Positions 34,905 to 42,503 of a DNA stretch of 64,000 nt are shown here, piece after piece. The DNA lies in contig JARLHX010000277.1 in NCBI GenBank assembly GCA_031292035.1, positions 1 through 64,000 of the forward strand. Direction: 5' to 3'. The stretch comes from Negativicutes bacterium (GTDB lineage Bacteria; Bacillota_C; Negativicutes; Sporomusales_B; JARLHX01). Both the position numbers and the translations under genes were made by a program. Within the stretch, counting starts at the first letter, position 1, and each line of letters begins with the position of its first letter. Below the pieces are notes generated by a model, which was not told the origin of the DNA, made no database searches, and saw only the letters and a program-made list of their open reading frames with translations.

Positions 34905-35771
34905 TTACGCCTTCTTGCTCATTAAGCCCTCGGGTTTGATAAGCAACAGAATAATCAGCGCAACAAACGCGATGGCGTCCCGCGGCAGAATAAAGCCAAT
35001 ATAGCCTGCGATCAGCGTCTCGATCAGACCAATGAGCAACGCGGCGACCACCGTCCCCACCGGATTGCCTAGCCCGCCGAGCACAATCAGAGCCAGCATC
35101 TTGTAGGCCGGAACGTCTCCCATGGTGGGAAATACCGCATTATATAACAAGCCGACCATGATCCCGGCGGCGGCGGCAAAGCCATAGCCTAACGCGAAAT
35201 TCAGCGCTACCACCTGGTTGACATTAACCCCCATGGCTTTGGCAATATCAAGATCCTGGGCGGTGGCCCTCCAGGCGAGGCCTATTTTGGTCCGGGTCAG
35301 CACATACCATAAAAAAAACAGCAGCACCCCGGTCAAAACCATGATCAGTATCCAGGTCGGATTGATTGTCAGATTGGCTGTTTTAATGCCGGCAAAAGGC
35401 ATCTGAATTTTGAATTCCCGAATTTCAGGTCCGGCGATAAGGCGCAGCAAGTCCTGGACAAAAATAAAAAGACCGATACTGGCAATCAGCGGCACGATAG
35501 GGGGTTTACCCAGGAGAGGTACATAAAGATATTTCTGGACAACAAGCCCGAAAAAACTGGTGAGTAGCAAAGCGCCAATAAAGGCAATCGCGACACTGCC
35601 GGTGGCCAGAAAAATAAATACTCCAGCATAAGCCCCGATGGCATAAGCCGCAGCATTGGCCAGATCGAGTATCCGCAAAATACCATAGACTAAAGACGCT
35701 CCCATGGCCGTCAGGGCGTAAACGCTGCCAATCACTATGCCGTTCAGAACTTGCTGAAAGATCATATCCAT
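34905..35771 (-). CDS. ABC transporter permease, LivH type
   Basis: 288 aa, about eight spans. Starts QQVLNGIVIGSVYALTAMGA and has the loop WRATAQDLDIAKAMGVNVNQ and the VLGGLGNPVGTVVAALLIG motif of LivH permeases. Separated from the binding-protein gene by a strong hairpin. Confidence 0.93.
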   Translation of the reverse strand: MDMIFQQVLNGIVIGSVYALTAMGASLVYGILRILDLANAAAYAIGAYAGVFIFLATGSVAIAFIGALLLTSFFGLVVQKYLYVPLLGKPPIVPLIASIGLFIFVQDLLRLIAGPEIREFKIQMPFAGIKTANLTINPTWILIMVLTGVLLFFLWYVLTRTKIGLAWRATAQDLDIAKAMGVNVNQVVALNFALGYGFAAAAGIMVGLLYNAVFPTMGDVPAYKMLALIVLGGLGNPVGTVVAALLIGLIETLIAGYIGFILPRDAIAFVALIILLLIKPEGLMSKKA

Positions 35772-35793
35772 GTCGTTTGCTCCTCAAAGAAAT

Positions 35794-35825
35794 GTGGCTG
35801 GGCAGGGCCACTCCTGCCCAGCCAC
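35794..35825 (-). other. Hairpin between binding protein and permease genes
   Basis: Perfect 13-bp stem GTGGCTGGGCAGG/CCTGCCCAGCCAC with 6-nt loop and no T run. Such hairpins behind a binding-protein gene usually stabilise its mRNA or cause partial termination, giving more binding protein than permease. Confidence 0.65.
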
Positions 35826-35846
35826 CTCGTGTTTCCACTTGCAATT

Positions 35847-37022
35847 TTACTGGCTGGGCGGGGTAATGACGTCATCGTCGCTGATCTCAGCGAAGAAGTG
35901 AAAATCGGCGTTTTTGACAATCTGGATCTGCACCGATTTTTTGACCTCACCAATCTGGTTATAGCCTTTGATCAGACCGGTAACCGCCTCGAAGTCTTTG
36001 AGTTCGGCTATTCCCTGACGAATTTTATCAGGTTCCGCGCCCTTTTGGGCGATGACTGTAAACAACACATTGAAGGCGTCATAGGTCGAAGCGGCAACCA
36101 TGTCCGGCTTATGTCCATAAGCCTTGTCGTACCCGGCAATGAAATCCTGTACTGGTTTACGGCTGCTGTCCCGGTTGAGGTTGGTTGTGATGACAACCCC
36201 GTTGGCGGCGTCTTTGGCAACTCCCAGGAACTGCAACGTCGAGTCAATCCCCTCGGTGCCGAGCAACTGTGATTTCAGGCCCAGTTCTTTGGCCTGGCGA
36301 ACAATCTGCGATCCTTCTCCGGCATATACAGGAATGTAGATCAAATCAGGATTAAGACCCTTCAGCTTGGTCAGCACAGGGGTAAATTCCTTTTCCCCCA
36401 TGGCAAAGGTATCGTAGGAAACAATCTGGGCACCCATCTGGATCGCTCTTTCTTTGAATGAATCAGACAAGCTCTTGCCGAAATCGTTGTCCACCGCCAA
36501 AATAGCAATGGTCTTTGCTTTCAGAAGATCGACAGCCACCTTGGCGCCGGCTTTGCCTTGCACTGTACCGACAAAGGACTGACGGAAGATGAAATTGCCG
36601 GTCTTTGTGATATCAGGGTGATTGGCGTAAGCGGAAATCATCGGGATTTTGGCATCCTGATAAATCTTGGCCGATGCCCGGGTAGGCCCACTGTAAGAAC
36701 CGCTGACAACCGCCACCACACCGTCCTTGGTGGTCAATTTTTGGGCAATACTGACTGCCTGTTGGGTATTAAACTGATCGTCGTAGTCAACAAGTTCGAT
36801 TTTCCGGCCGTTGATTCCGCCTGCGGCATTTTTCTGCTCGACTGCCAGCTTCGCGGCATCGAGCACGCTCTTGCCGTCAGCTGCGGCTGGACCGGTAACC
36901 GGAGCAAAGAAACCAATCTTGATCGGGCCCTTGTCGTTCTGACTCTGTCCGCCGCCGCAACCGGTCAGCAGCAATGCCGCACTCAACAGGATTACGGCCG
37001 CAAATAAAAGCTTCCTGGTCAT
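35847..37022 (-). CDS. ABC transporter substrate-binding lipoprotein, LivK type
   Basis: 391 aa. Lipoprotein signal peptide with lipobox LLTGCGGG (Cys ~25), then a two-lobe periplasmic-binding fold of the Leu/Ile/Val type: IKIGFFAPVTGPAAADGKSV, GGINGRKIELVDYDDQ, DGVVAVVSGSYSGPTRA. ATG at 37022 with GGAGTGATGTAAAG. Its place between hutH and hutU suggests it recognises histidine or urocanate, not branched-chain amino acids; this is inference from context. Confidence 0.9.
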   Translation of the reverse strand: MTRKLLFAAVILLSAALLLTGCGGGQSQNDKGPIKIGFFAPVTGPAAADGKSVLDAAKLAVEQKNAAGGINGRKIELVDYDDQFNTQQAVSIAQKLTTKDGVVAVVSGSYSGPTRASAKIYQDAKIPMISAYANHPDITKTGNFIFRQSFVGTVQGKAGAKVAVDLLKAKTIAILAVDNDFGKSLSDSFKERAIQMGAQIVSYDTFAMGEKEFTPVLTKLKGLNPDLIYIPVYAGEGSQIVRQAKELGLKSQLLGTEGIDSTLQFLGVAKDAANGVVITTNLNRDSSRKPVQDFIAGYDKAYGHKPDMVAASTYDAFNVLFTVIAQKGAEPDKIRQGIAELKDFEAVTGLIKGYNQIGEVKKSVQIQIVKNADFHFFAEISDDDVITPPSQ

Positions 37023-37154
37023 CTTTACATCACTCCTTCTATCCATATATTGTTATATTTAGGCATTACCCTTTTAATCCCTCCGCCTGCTGCGAAAAAG
37101 CACCGGGTTTTGTAAAATTTTTGCCTAAACTGACTAGAAGTTCTCTGTTGATAC

Positions 37155-38681
37155 TTAGATCACCAGCGGCCCCACGGCGTCCTCGGCAGCCTTAACCAAT
37201 ACCCCGTCGCTTATCAGGCAATATATGGCCTGAATATCTGGCGCAGGCACCCGGTCTTCCTCCAAATGGGGGACCAGGCGCCGAATGGCCTGATGGACGG
37301 CGGCACTACCCGTCCCGGGGGCAAGCGGCGCCAGAAAGTCGATTCCCTGGACGGCGGCAAGACATTCAATAGCCAGAATATAGCGGACATTCTCCAGTAT
37401 TTCGCGCGCCTGCCGGGCGGCAATCGTTCCCATGCTCACATGATCTTCCTGGTTGGCTGAGGTGGGAATAGAGTCGGCGCTGGCCGGATGAACCAGAACC
37501 TTATTTTCCGATACCAGGGCGGCTGCGGTATACTGGGTGATCATCAGCCCCGAGTCTACCCCGGGATAGGCGGTAAGGAAGGGGGGCAGTTCGCTGAGAT
37601 TGGCATCCAGCAGCCGGTTGGTCCGGCGTTCGGAAATATTGCCGATTTCGGCCAGAGCCAGTTTAAGATAATCCATGACCAGCGCGATCGGCTGTCCGTG
37701 GAAATTGCCGCCAGAAATGGCTTCCCCCGTGTCAGGCATAATGAGCGGGTTGTCGGTCACGGCGTTGATCTCCACCGCCAACGTCTCCTCCACCCGCCGC
37801 AGAGCATCCTTCGACGCCCCATGCACCTGAGGCACACAGCGCAGGGAATAGGCGTCCTGAACTTTGGCGCAGTGAATATGGGAGGCCATAATAGGACTAT
37901 CGGCAGTCAGCCTGAGGACATTGTCGGTTGTCGCCTGCTGACCGAGGTGCGGCCGTACCCGGCTGATCCTCGGGTCAAAGGCAGTGCGGGTTCCGCGGAG
38001 AGCCTCCAGACAAAGGGCGGCGGCGATGTCCGCCAGCTTCATGAGATCGACCGCGTCTTGCCAGACCATACAGCCCACAGCAGTCATGATCTGGGTACCG
38101 TTAATCAACGCCAGCCCTTCTTTGCCGCCCAGAACCACCGGCTCAAGGCCGGCACAGGCCAAAGCCGCTCCACCGCTCATCTTTCGCCCATCCACAAAAG
38201 CCTGTCCTTCTCCCAGCATCACCAGCACCATGTGGGCCAGTGGCGCCAAATCGCCGCTGGCTCCGACCGACCCTTTGGCCGGAATGGCCGGATATACCCG
38301 CCGGTTGAGCATCTTCAGCAGCATTTCCACTGTAGCCAGCCTGATGCCGGAGTACCCCTTGGCCAGCGAATTTGCTCTAAGGAGCATCGCCGCCCGCACC
38401 ACATCCTCCGGCAGACATTCTCCCACCCCGGTGGCATGGCTGAGAATCAGGTTTCTTTGCAGCTTTTCCCGTTCTGCCGGTGAGATAATCACCCGGCTGA
38501 AATCGCCGAACCCGGTGGAAATTCCGTATACCGGCTGCTCGGCGGTGAGCATTTCATCCACTATCGCCCGGCTGATTGAAATCTGCTCGCAGCCCAGCTC
38601 GCTCAGACCTGCCTCTTCATAATTTCGCGCTACCCTCACCACATCACTCAGTTGTAAAGAATATCCGTCAATCAATACCAT
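37155..38681 (-). CDS. hutH: Histidine ammonia-lyase
   Basis: 508 aa enzyme that removes ammonia from histidine to give urocanate. The Ala-Ser-Gly triad that cyclises to the MIO cofactor is at 141-143 in GSVGASGDLAPLAHM; YGISTGFGDF and the downstream QEDHVSMG segment are also typical. AGGAGGTACCATCG precedes the ATG. First gene of a ten-kilobase unit hutH-livKHMGF-hutU-ftcD-hutI. Confidence 0.96.
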   Translation of the reverse strand: MVLIDGYSLQLSDVVRVARNYEEAGLSELGCEQISISRAIVDEMLTAEQPVYGISTGFGDFSRVIISPAEREKLQRNLILSHATGVGECLPEDVVRAAMLLRANSLAKGYSGIRLATVEMLLKMLNRRVYPAIPAKGSVGASGDLAPLAHMVLVMLGEGQAFVDGRKMSGGAALACAGLEPVVLGGKEGLALINGTQIMTAVGCMVWQDAVDLMKLADIAAALCLEALRGTRTAFDPRISRVRPHLGQQATTDNVLRLTADSPIMASHIHCAKVQDAYSLRCVPQVHGASKDALRRVEETLAVEINAVTDNPLIMPDTGEAISGGNFHGQPIALVMDYLKLALAEIGNISERRTNRLLDANLSELPPFLTAYPGVDSGLMITQYTAAALVSENKVLVHPASADSIPTSANQEDHVSMGTIAARQAREILENVRYILAIECLAAVQGIDFLAPLAPGTGSAAVHQAIRRLVPHLEEDRVPAPDIQAIYCLISDGVLVKAAEDAVGPLVI

Positions 38682-38770
38682 CGATGGTACCTCCTCATTT
38701 CATTCTATCCTGCCGGCTTGTCCTCCCGGTACCGGCTATGGCGTCTGCCAGATATGAACATAACATCAAA

Positions 38771-38799
38771 TTCTTCGCCACCGGCCGCCGACTTCCTGC
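38771..38799 (-). promoter_or_regulatory. GCAGG-N17-GAA element upstream of hutH
   Basis: Minus strand: GCAGGA, 17 nt, GAAGAATTTGATGTTATG; about 90 nt before the hutH ATG. Confidence 0.45.
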
Positions 38800-38919
38800 A
38801 AATTTTTGGATGTTTCTCGCAGACTAGACAAGAGTGCTTTCATGGTTCCAACAGTGGCGGCTTTTTATTCCAAGAACAAGCACTGCTCGAAATATTTCCC
38901 GATCCCGCCAGGGACAAAA

Positions 38920-38956
38920 CAAAAAGAAGCATCGCTCATTTGCCAAGAGATGCTTC
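38920..38956 (-). terminator. Terminator of the HD-GYP gene
   Basis: Minus-strand GAAGCATC...GATGCTTC hairpin followed by TTTTTGTTTTG. Confidence 0.75.
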
Positions 38957-38984
38957 CTGGTATCGATTCAAAAACGGGCTTATC

Positions 38985-40076
38985 TTAATCCAGCTCCATT
39001 ACCGCAATTTCTTCTGCCTTATACACCTTGACAATAAATCGAGTCAACTCTTTGGTCAAGTCGACCTCCCGCCCTTCGTCCACCTTTTGCCCTAAGGCAT
39101 TTGCGACGATCTTGACGATGGGTCTGGCCTGAAGTTTCGGCAGGGAATGGACCACCACACCGATTTCGCCGGTATCCAAAAGAACCATTGTTCCCTCGGG
39201 AAAAAGGGCGACATTCTCCAAAAAAATGTCGACAAATTCGGGGTCAAGTTTTGATCCCCGCGAGGCCAGGATGACCTCATAGGCTTCGTGGGGCAACATG
39301 GCCGGACGGTAGGCCCTTTCCGAAGTCATGGCGTCGTACATATCGGCCACCGCCACAATCCTTGCATAGCGGTGGATGTTCTCTCCACTGATACCGCGCG
39401 GGTAACCGCTGCCATCCCATTTTTCGTGATGCTGAAAGGCGATATGAGCCGACACCAGCGACACAGCACCCTGGTTGCGTAAAATACCAAATCCCAGATC
39501 AGCATGACTTTTCAGAATCGCCCAGTCATCAGACGATAACGCCTCACGCTTGTTTACCAGCGCCGGCGAAAGCAACATCATCCCCACATCATGTAAAACC
39601 GCACCTGTCGCCAATTCAGTCAGTTGCAACTCGCTTAGGCGAAGCTTCAGACCAATGATGGTGGCAACCAGACAGACATTGATGGAATGCCCAAACGTAT
39701 AATCGTCCCGGACCCGGATATCGGCGAGATGAATCAAAACATGACGGTTGGCCATGATATCCCCGATGATTTTCTGCACCGATTGATGAATGCCCACCAA
39801 ATTAAGATTCTGGGTCTTTTTGAAATTCTCAAAGGCCTTTTGGGTAAATCTGATCGCTTCCACCCTTGTGGTTTCATGAAGAACCTCTTCGGCCGGCTCG
39901 ATATCACAAAAAGGATTTTGCACAAAAACCGCGTCAATATTCAGGTTGCTTAGGCGGCGGATAAATTGTTCATCAAGCAAATGGTCTTTCCCCAGCAAGA
40001 GGCTGCCGTTAGCATTATAGATATTGCGCGAAGTGATCATGCCGGGCTTGACATATTCCAGTGATAAACGCAGCAT
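38985..40076 (-). CDS. HD-GYP domain protein (probable c-di-GMP phosphodiesterase)
   Basis: 363 aa. An N-terminal segment (~1-110) of the DUF3391-like type often found before HD-GYP, then an HD-GYP domain with GAVLHDVGMMLLSP, HIAFQHHEKWDGSGYPRGIS and VADMYDAMTSERAYRPAM. All HD and GYP residues are present. A C-terminal ~80-residue extension follows. No membrane span or receiver domain, so the input signal is unknown. Lies 58 nt behind the hemerythrin gene on the same strand and is probably co-transcribed with it. Confidence 0.9.
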   Translation of the reverse strand: MLRLSLEYVKPGMITSRNIYNANGSLLLGKDHLLDEQFIRRLSNLNIDAVFVQNPFCDIEPAEEVLHETTRVEAIRFTQKAFENFKKTQNLNLVGIHQSVQKIIGDIMANRHVLIHLADIRVRDDYTFGHSINVCLVATIIGLKLRLSELQLTELATGAVLHDVGMMLLSPALVNKREALSSDDWAILKSHADLGFGILRNQGAVSLVSAHIAFQHHEKWDGSGYPRGISGENIHRYARIVAVADMYDAMTSERAYRPAMLPHEAYEVILASRGSKLDPEFVDIFLENVALFPEGTMVLLDTGEIGVVVHSLPKLQARPIVKIVANALGQKVDEGREVDLTKELTRFIVKVYKAEEIAVMELD

Positions 40077-40134
40077 AAGGCCCCTCCAGTGATGGCAAAT
40101 GTACTTGCATGCTAAAGCCCGGTGGAACTTGCAG

Positions 40135-40542
40135 CTATTTCAAGTATGCCAGGTAATCCCGATCGGCCTCTTGCAAATGGTGAACAAGCCACTCACTGGC
40201 AAAAGTAAAAATCTCAAAAGCCAGAGCAGGTTCACCGGCATCATGGCGAAATTGAAGCTTGTGCAACGCCTGTCTAAAATTCTCATGCTCCCCTTGGTGC
40301 TCGGCCAGCCGGGGATAGCTGCATTCCAGCAAAATAGTTTCCTCTTTGGCAAAATGACTGTTGGCATACTCGCCAAGTTCACTCAGGAATCTGCCGGTAA
40401 AAACACCTTCCGCGGCAGTTGTCGGGCATTTGGGGATTTCGTCGTAGATATCGTTAACTAAACTAAACAACGTCTGATGCTGAACATCCAACTCTTGAAT
40501 CCCTGTCAGCAGGGTTGGATCCCACTTCATATACGCCATCAT
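40135..40542 (-). CDS. Bacteriohemerythrin
   Basis: 135 aa single-domain hemerythrin that binds O2 at a di-iron site. Iron ligands are seen in IQELDVQHQTLF (His), HFAKEETILLECSYPRLAEH (His, Glu, His), QGEHENF (His) and WLVHHLQEADRDY (His, Asp). In anaerobes these may scavenge or sense oxygen. Pairing with an HD-GYP gene suggests oxygen-linked c-di-GMP signalling. Start at one of two adjacent ATGs (40542 or 40539) behind AGGGGGATA. Confidence 0.92.
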   Translation of the reverse strand: MMAYMKWDPTLLTGIQELDVQHQTLFSLVNDIYDEIPKCPTTAAEGVFTGRFLSELGEYANSHFAKEETILLECSYPRLAEHQGEHENFRQALHKLQFRHDAGEPALAFEIFTFASEWLVHHLQEADRDYLAYLK

Positions 40543-40589
40543 TATCCCCCTATCGATCAATCAGCCTGATACACAAGCAGCAACAAAAC

Positions 40590-40616
40590 ATTCTTGCCTT
40601 TCCGGTTCTATCCTGC
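40590..40616 (-). promoter_or_regulatory. GCAGG-N17-GAA element upstream of hemerythrin
   Basis: Minus strand: GCAGGA, 17 nt, GAATGTTTTG; 48 nt before the ATG. Confidence 0.5.
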
Positions 40617-40717
40617 AGCCAAGATATGCCCGCCAGACCAACACCGGCCTTGGCATTCCCGGTATTTGACATTGTTCGGCAGCAGCTGACAAAAGTCCTC
40701 TTGAAACCGCTTTATTC

Positions 40718-40777
40718 TATCAGGTTAATAGCAAAAGAGTTTGCCGGGTGGCAAACTCTTTTGCTATTAACCTGATA
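40718..40777. repeat. 60-bp perfect hairpin downstream of htrA
   Basis: Arms 40718-40745 and 40750-40777 are perfect 28-bp complements around the loop GGGT. The inner part (GCAAAAGAGTTTGCC) looks like a normal terminator whose A and T tracts have been extended into the stem. It follows the htrA stop by 51 nt and probably ends both strands' transcription. Confidence 0.75.
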
Positions 40778-40828
40778 ACTCGTCCAAACATTACGTCGCT
40801 CTGACAGGCCCGGCCACAATTTGCTTGA

Positions 40829-41899
40829 TTACTCGGGGGCAGCCTCGAGTTTTATGGCGATATTCTGAACTTTGCTCCGGCGTTCAATCACCACAACAAC
40901 ACTTTTTCCGATAGGCTGAGCATCTAAAAATTCGTGCAGGTCAGCGATCGACATCAGTTCTTTGTCGTCGATAGAAATCATGATGTCGCCTTTTTTCAGG
41001 CCAGCCCGCGCGGCGGGGCTTCCTTTGACCACCCCTTGAATATAGACCCCTTTCTTAATATCCAGTTTAAACCCATAACTCGCTGCGGTAGCTTGGTCGA
41101 TCAGATCGACCCCCAGAAAGGCCCGTTCAATTTTTCCTTTGTCAATCAGGGTCTGTAAAATGGGTTTGGCTGTATTGATGGGGATAGCAAAACCAAGCCC
41201 CTGGACTTCCACGTCGGCGATCTTAGCGCTGTTGATCCCGATGACCTGGCCATCGGCATTCACCAGGGCACCGCCTGAATTCCCGGGGTTGATGGCCGCA
41301 TCGGTCTGGATGAGTTTATAGCGGCGGTCGTCGATTTCCACCGTTCGATTCAGCGCGCTGACTACGCCAGCGGTTACACTGCCTTGAAACTCCAGTCCCA
41401 GCGGATTGCCGATGGCAATGACCGGTTCGGCCACCATGAGTGAATCCGAGTCGCCGAACTGGGCGATTTTCAGATCGGTCCGCTCCACCTTGACGACCGC
41501 CAAATCGGTCGCAGGATCCCGGCCAACCAGGGTCCCTTTCGCGGCTGTCCCGTCGGCGAAATGAACCATAATCTCGGTACTGTTTTCCACCACATGGTTA
41601 TTGGTTACGATATAGCCGCGGGCGTCAAAAATAACTCCCGAGCCCACCCCTTCCACCAGCACCTCGTGGTTTGACTCATCCTTCTCCTTGGCTTTATTGG
41701 TTATCCCCACCACCGTCGGCCCCACCTCCTGGGCAGCCAAAACCAACGGGGTCATTCTCGCCGCCGATGCTTCGGCTAATGAAACAAAACTACCCGGCAA
41801 CAAGCCTTCGCCGATAATATGGGGCCCGTTAACCAGGGACGTATTAAAAATTAAGATCGCCAAAACACCTACCAGCCAAGTCCGCCGCAACTTCGACAT
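40829..41899 (-). CDS. HtrA/DegP-type serine protease
   Basis: 356 aa. N-terminal membrane anchor or signal (WLVGVLAILIFNTSLV), a trypsin-like domain with His in GYIVTNNHVVENS, Asp in DPATDLAVVKV and Ser in INPGNSGGALV, then one PDZ domain (~255-345; SPAARAGLKKGDIMISIDDK). Envelope protein quality control. ATG at 41899 with GGAGGGATCGTG; the adjacent GTG is an alternative. Confidence 0.94.
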   Translation of the reverse strand: MSKLRRTWLVGVLAILIFNTSLVNGPHIIGEGLLPGSFVSLAEASAARMTPLVLAAQEVGPTVVGITNKAKEKDESNHEVLVEGVGSGVIFDARGYIVTNNHVVENSTEIMVHFADGTAAKGTLVGRDPATDLAVVKVERTDLKIAQFGDSDSLMVAEPVIAIGNPLGLEFQGSVTAGVVSALNRTVEIDDRRYKLIQTDAAINPGNSGGALVNADGQVIGINSAKIADVEVQGLGFAIPINTAKPILQTLIDKGKIERAFLGVDLIDQATAASYGFKLDIKKGVYIQGVVKGSPAARAGLKKGDIMISIDDKELMSIADLHEFLDAQPIGKSVVVVIERRSKVQNIAIKLEAAPE

Positions 41900-42005
41900 C
41901 ACGATCCCTCCTCATTTCTTTGCAACAAGACAGTAATGCAACCTATTGCCGCAGCAAAATTACCGGTGCATAGTCTGTCCCTCATCGATTCACCTTGCTA
42001 CTATT

Positions 42006-42030
42006 ATTCGCGGCAGATCACTATTCCTGC
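42006..42030 (-). promoter_or_regulatory. GCAGG-N15-GAA element upstream of htrA
   Basis: Minus strand: GCAGGA, 15 nt, GAATAATAG; about 107 nt before the ATG. The spacer is two bases shorter than in the other copies. Confidence 0.4.
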
Positions 42031-42177
42031 AAAAATCACCATCTCCCGCATCGCTCGCATTTAGCAATGATTGACAAGACCGCCGCGCTCATTAGCGCAT
42101 TTTACGGTAAAACTCTCTTTGCCGCTGCGTATGATGTAGCAACACCGATTTCATGATAACCATAAGGAGGGCTCTCT

Positions 42178-42432
42178 TTGCATCAGAAATCCCCGGTCTT
42201 CCTTCGGGAATTGCCCAGTCTGGCTCCTGAAAACGCCGACTTCGCCAGCCGCCAGTGTTCGCCGGTTTGCCGCCCCATCTGCACCCCTGACCTGCCGACC
42301 TGTCCGCCCTATTATTTTTGCAGCCCTTCTCACCTCACCTGCGGCCCTAACTGCACCCCGCACTGCGCCCCAGCCTGCGTACCAGCCTGTCTGCCGCGCT
42401 GCTATCCCTCATCCCGGCACTCCGGCACTTGA
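42178..42432 (+). CDS. Cysteine/proline-rich small protein (84 aa)
   Basis: TTG start seven nt behind a strong AAGGAGG. The first ~27 residues are ordinary (HQKSPVFLRELPSLAPENAD); the rest holds 11 cysteines spaced three to six residues apart and mostly followed by proline or Ser-Pro (CSPVCRPICTP, CGPNCTPHCAPACVPACLPR). No signal peptide or membrane span. This composition fits a spore-coat-like structural protein or a metal-binding protein. No known family recognised. A 22-bp hairpin lies behind the stop. Confidence 0.65.
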   Translation: MHQKSPVFLRELPSLAPENADFASRQCSPVCRPICTPDLPTCPPYYFCSPSHLTCGPNCTPHCAPACVPACLPRCYPSSRHSGT

Positions 42433-42453
42433 CCACTACGAAAGATTCTACTC

Positions 42454-42503
42454 GCTAGGCAGACCAGAAGCCGGGATATACCCCGGCTTCTGGTCTGCCT
42501 AGC
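42454..42503. terminator. Convergent terminator hairpin containing the glpC stop
   Basis: Perfect 22-bp stem (arms 42454-42475 and 42482-42503, loop ATATAC). The TAG of glpC (42499-42501) is inside the right arm. No T run on either side. Serves both the Cys-rich gene and glpC. Confidence 0.7.

Larger units (their letters stand above)
38682..38984. other. Leader and intergenic region upstream of hutH
   Basis: 303 bp. It holds the hutH leader, a GCAGGA-N17-GAA element (38771-38799) and the HD-GYP terminator (38920-38956). No HutP gene or known riboswitch is recognised. Confidence 0.6.

Noticed and set aside
38730..38800. Possible cyclic di-GMP (GEMM) riboswitch before hutH
   Set aside because: A GACGCCATAGCCGG...GCCGGCAGG stretch resembles the 3' part of GEMM, but the required GCAAACC loop and the GNRA tetraloop helix are missing; the GCAGGA-N17-GAA element explains part of it.
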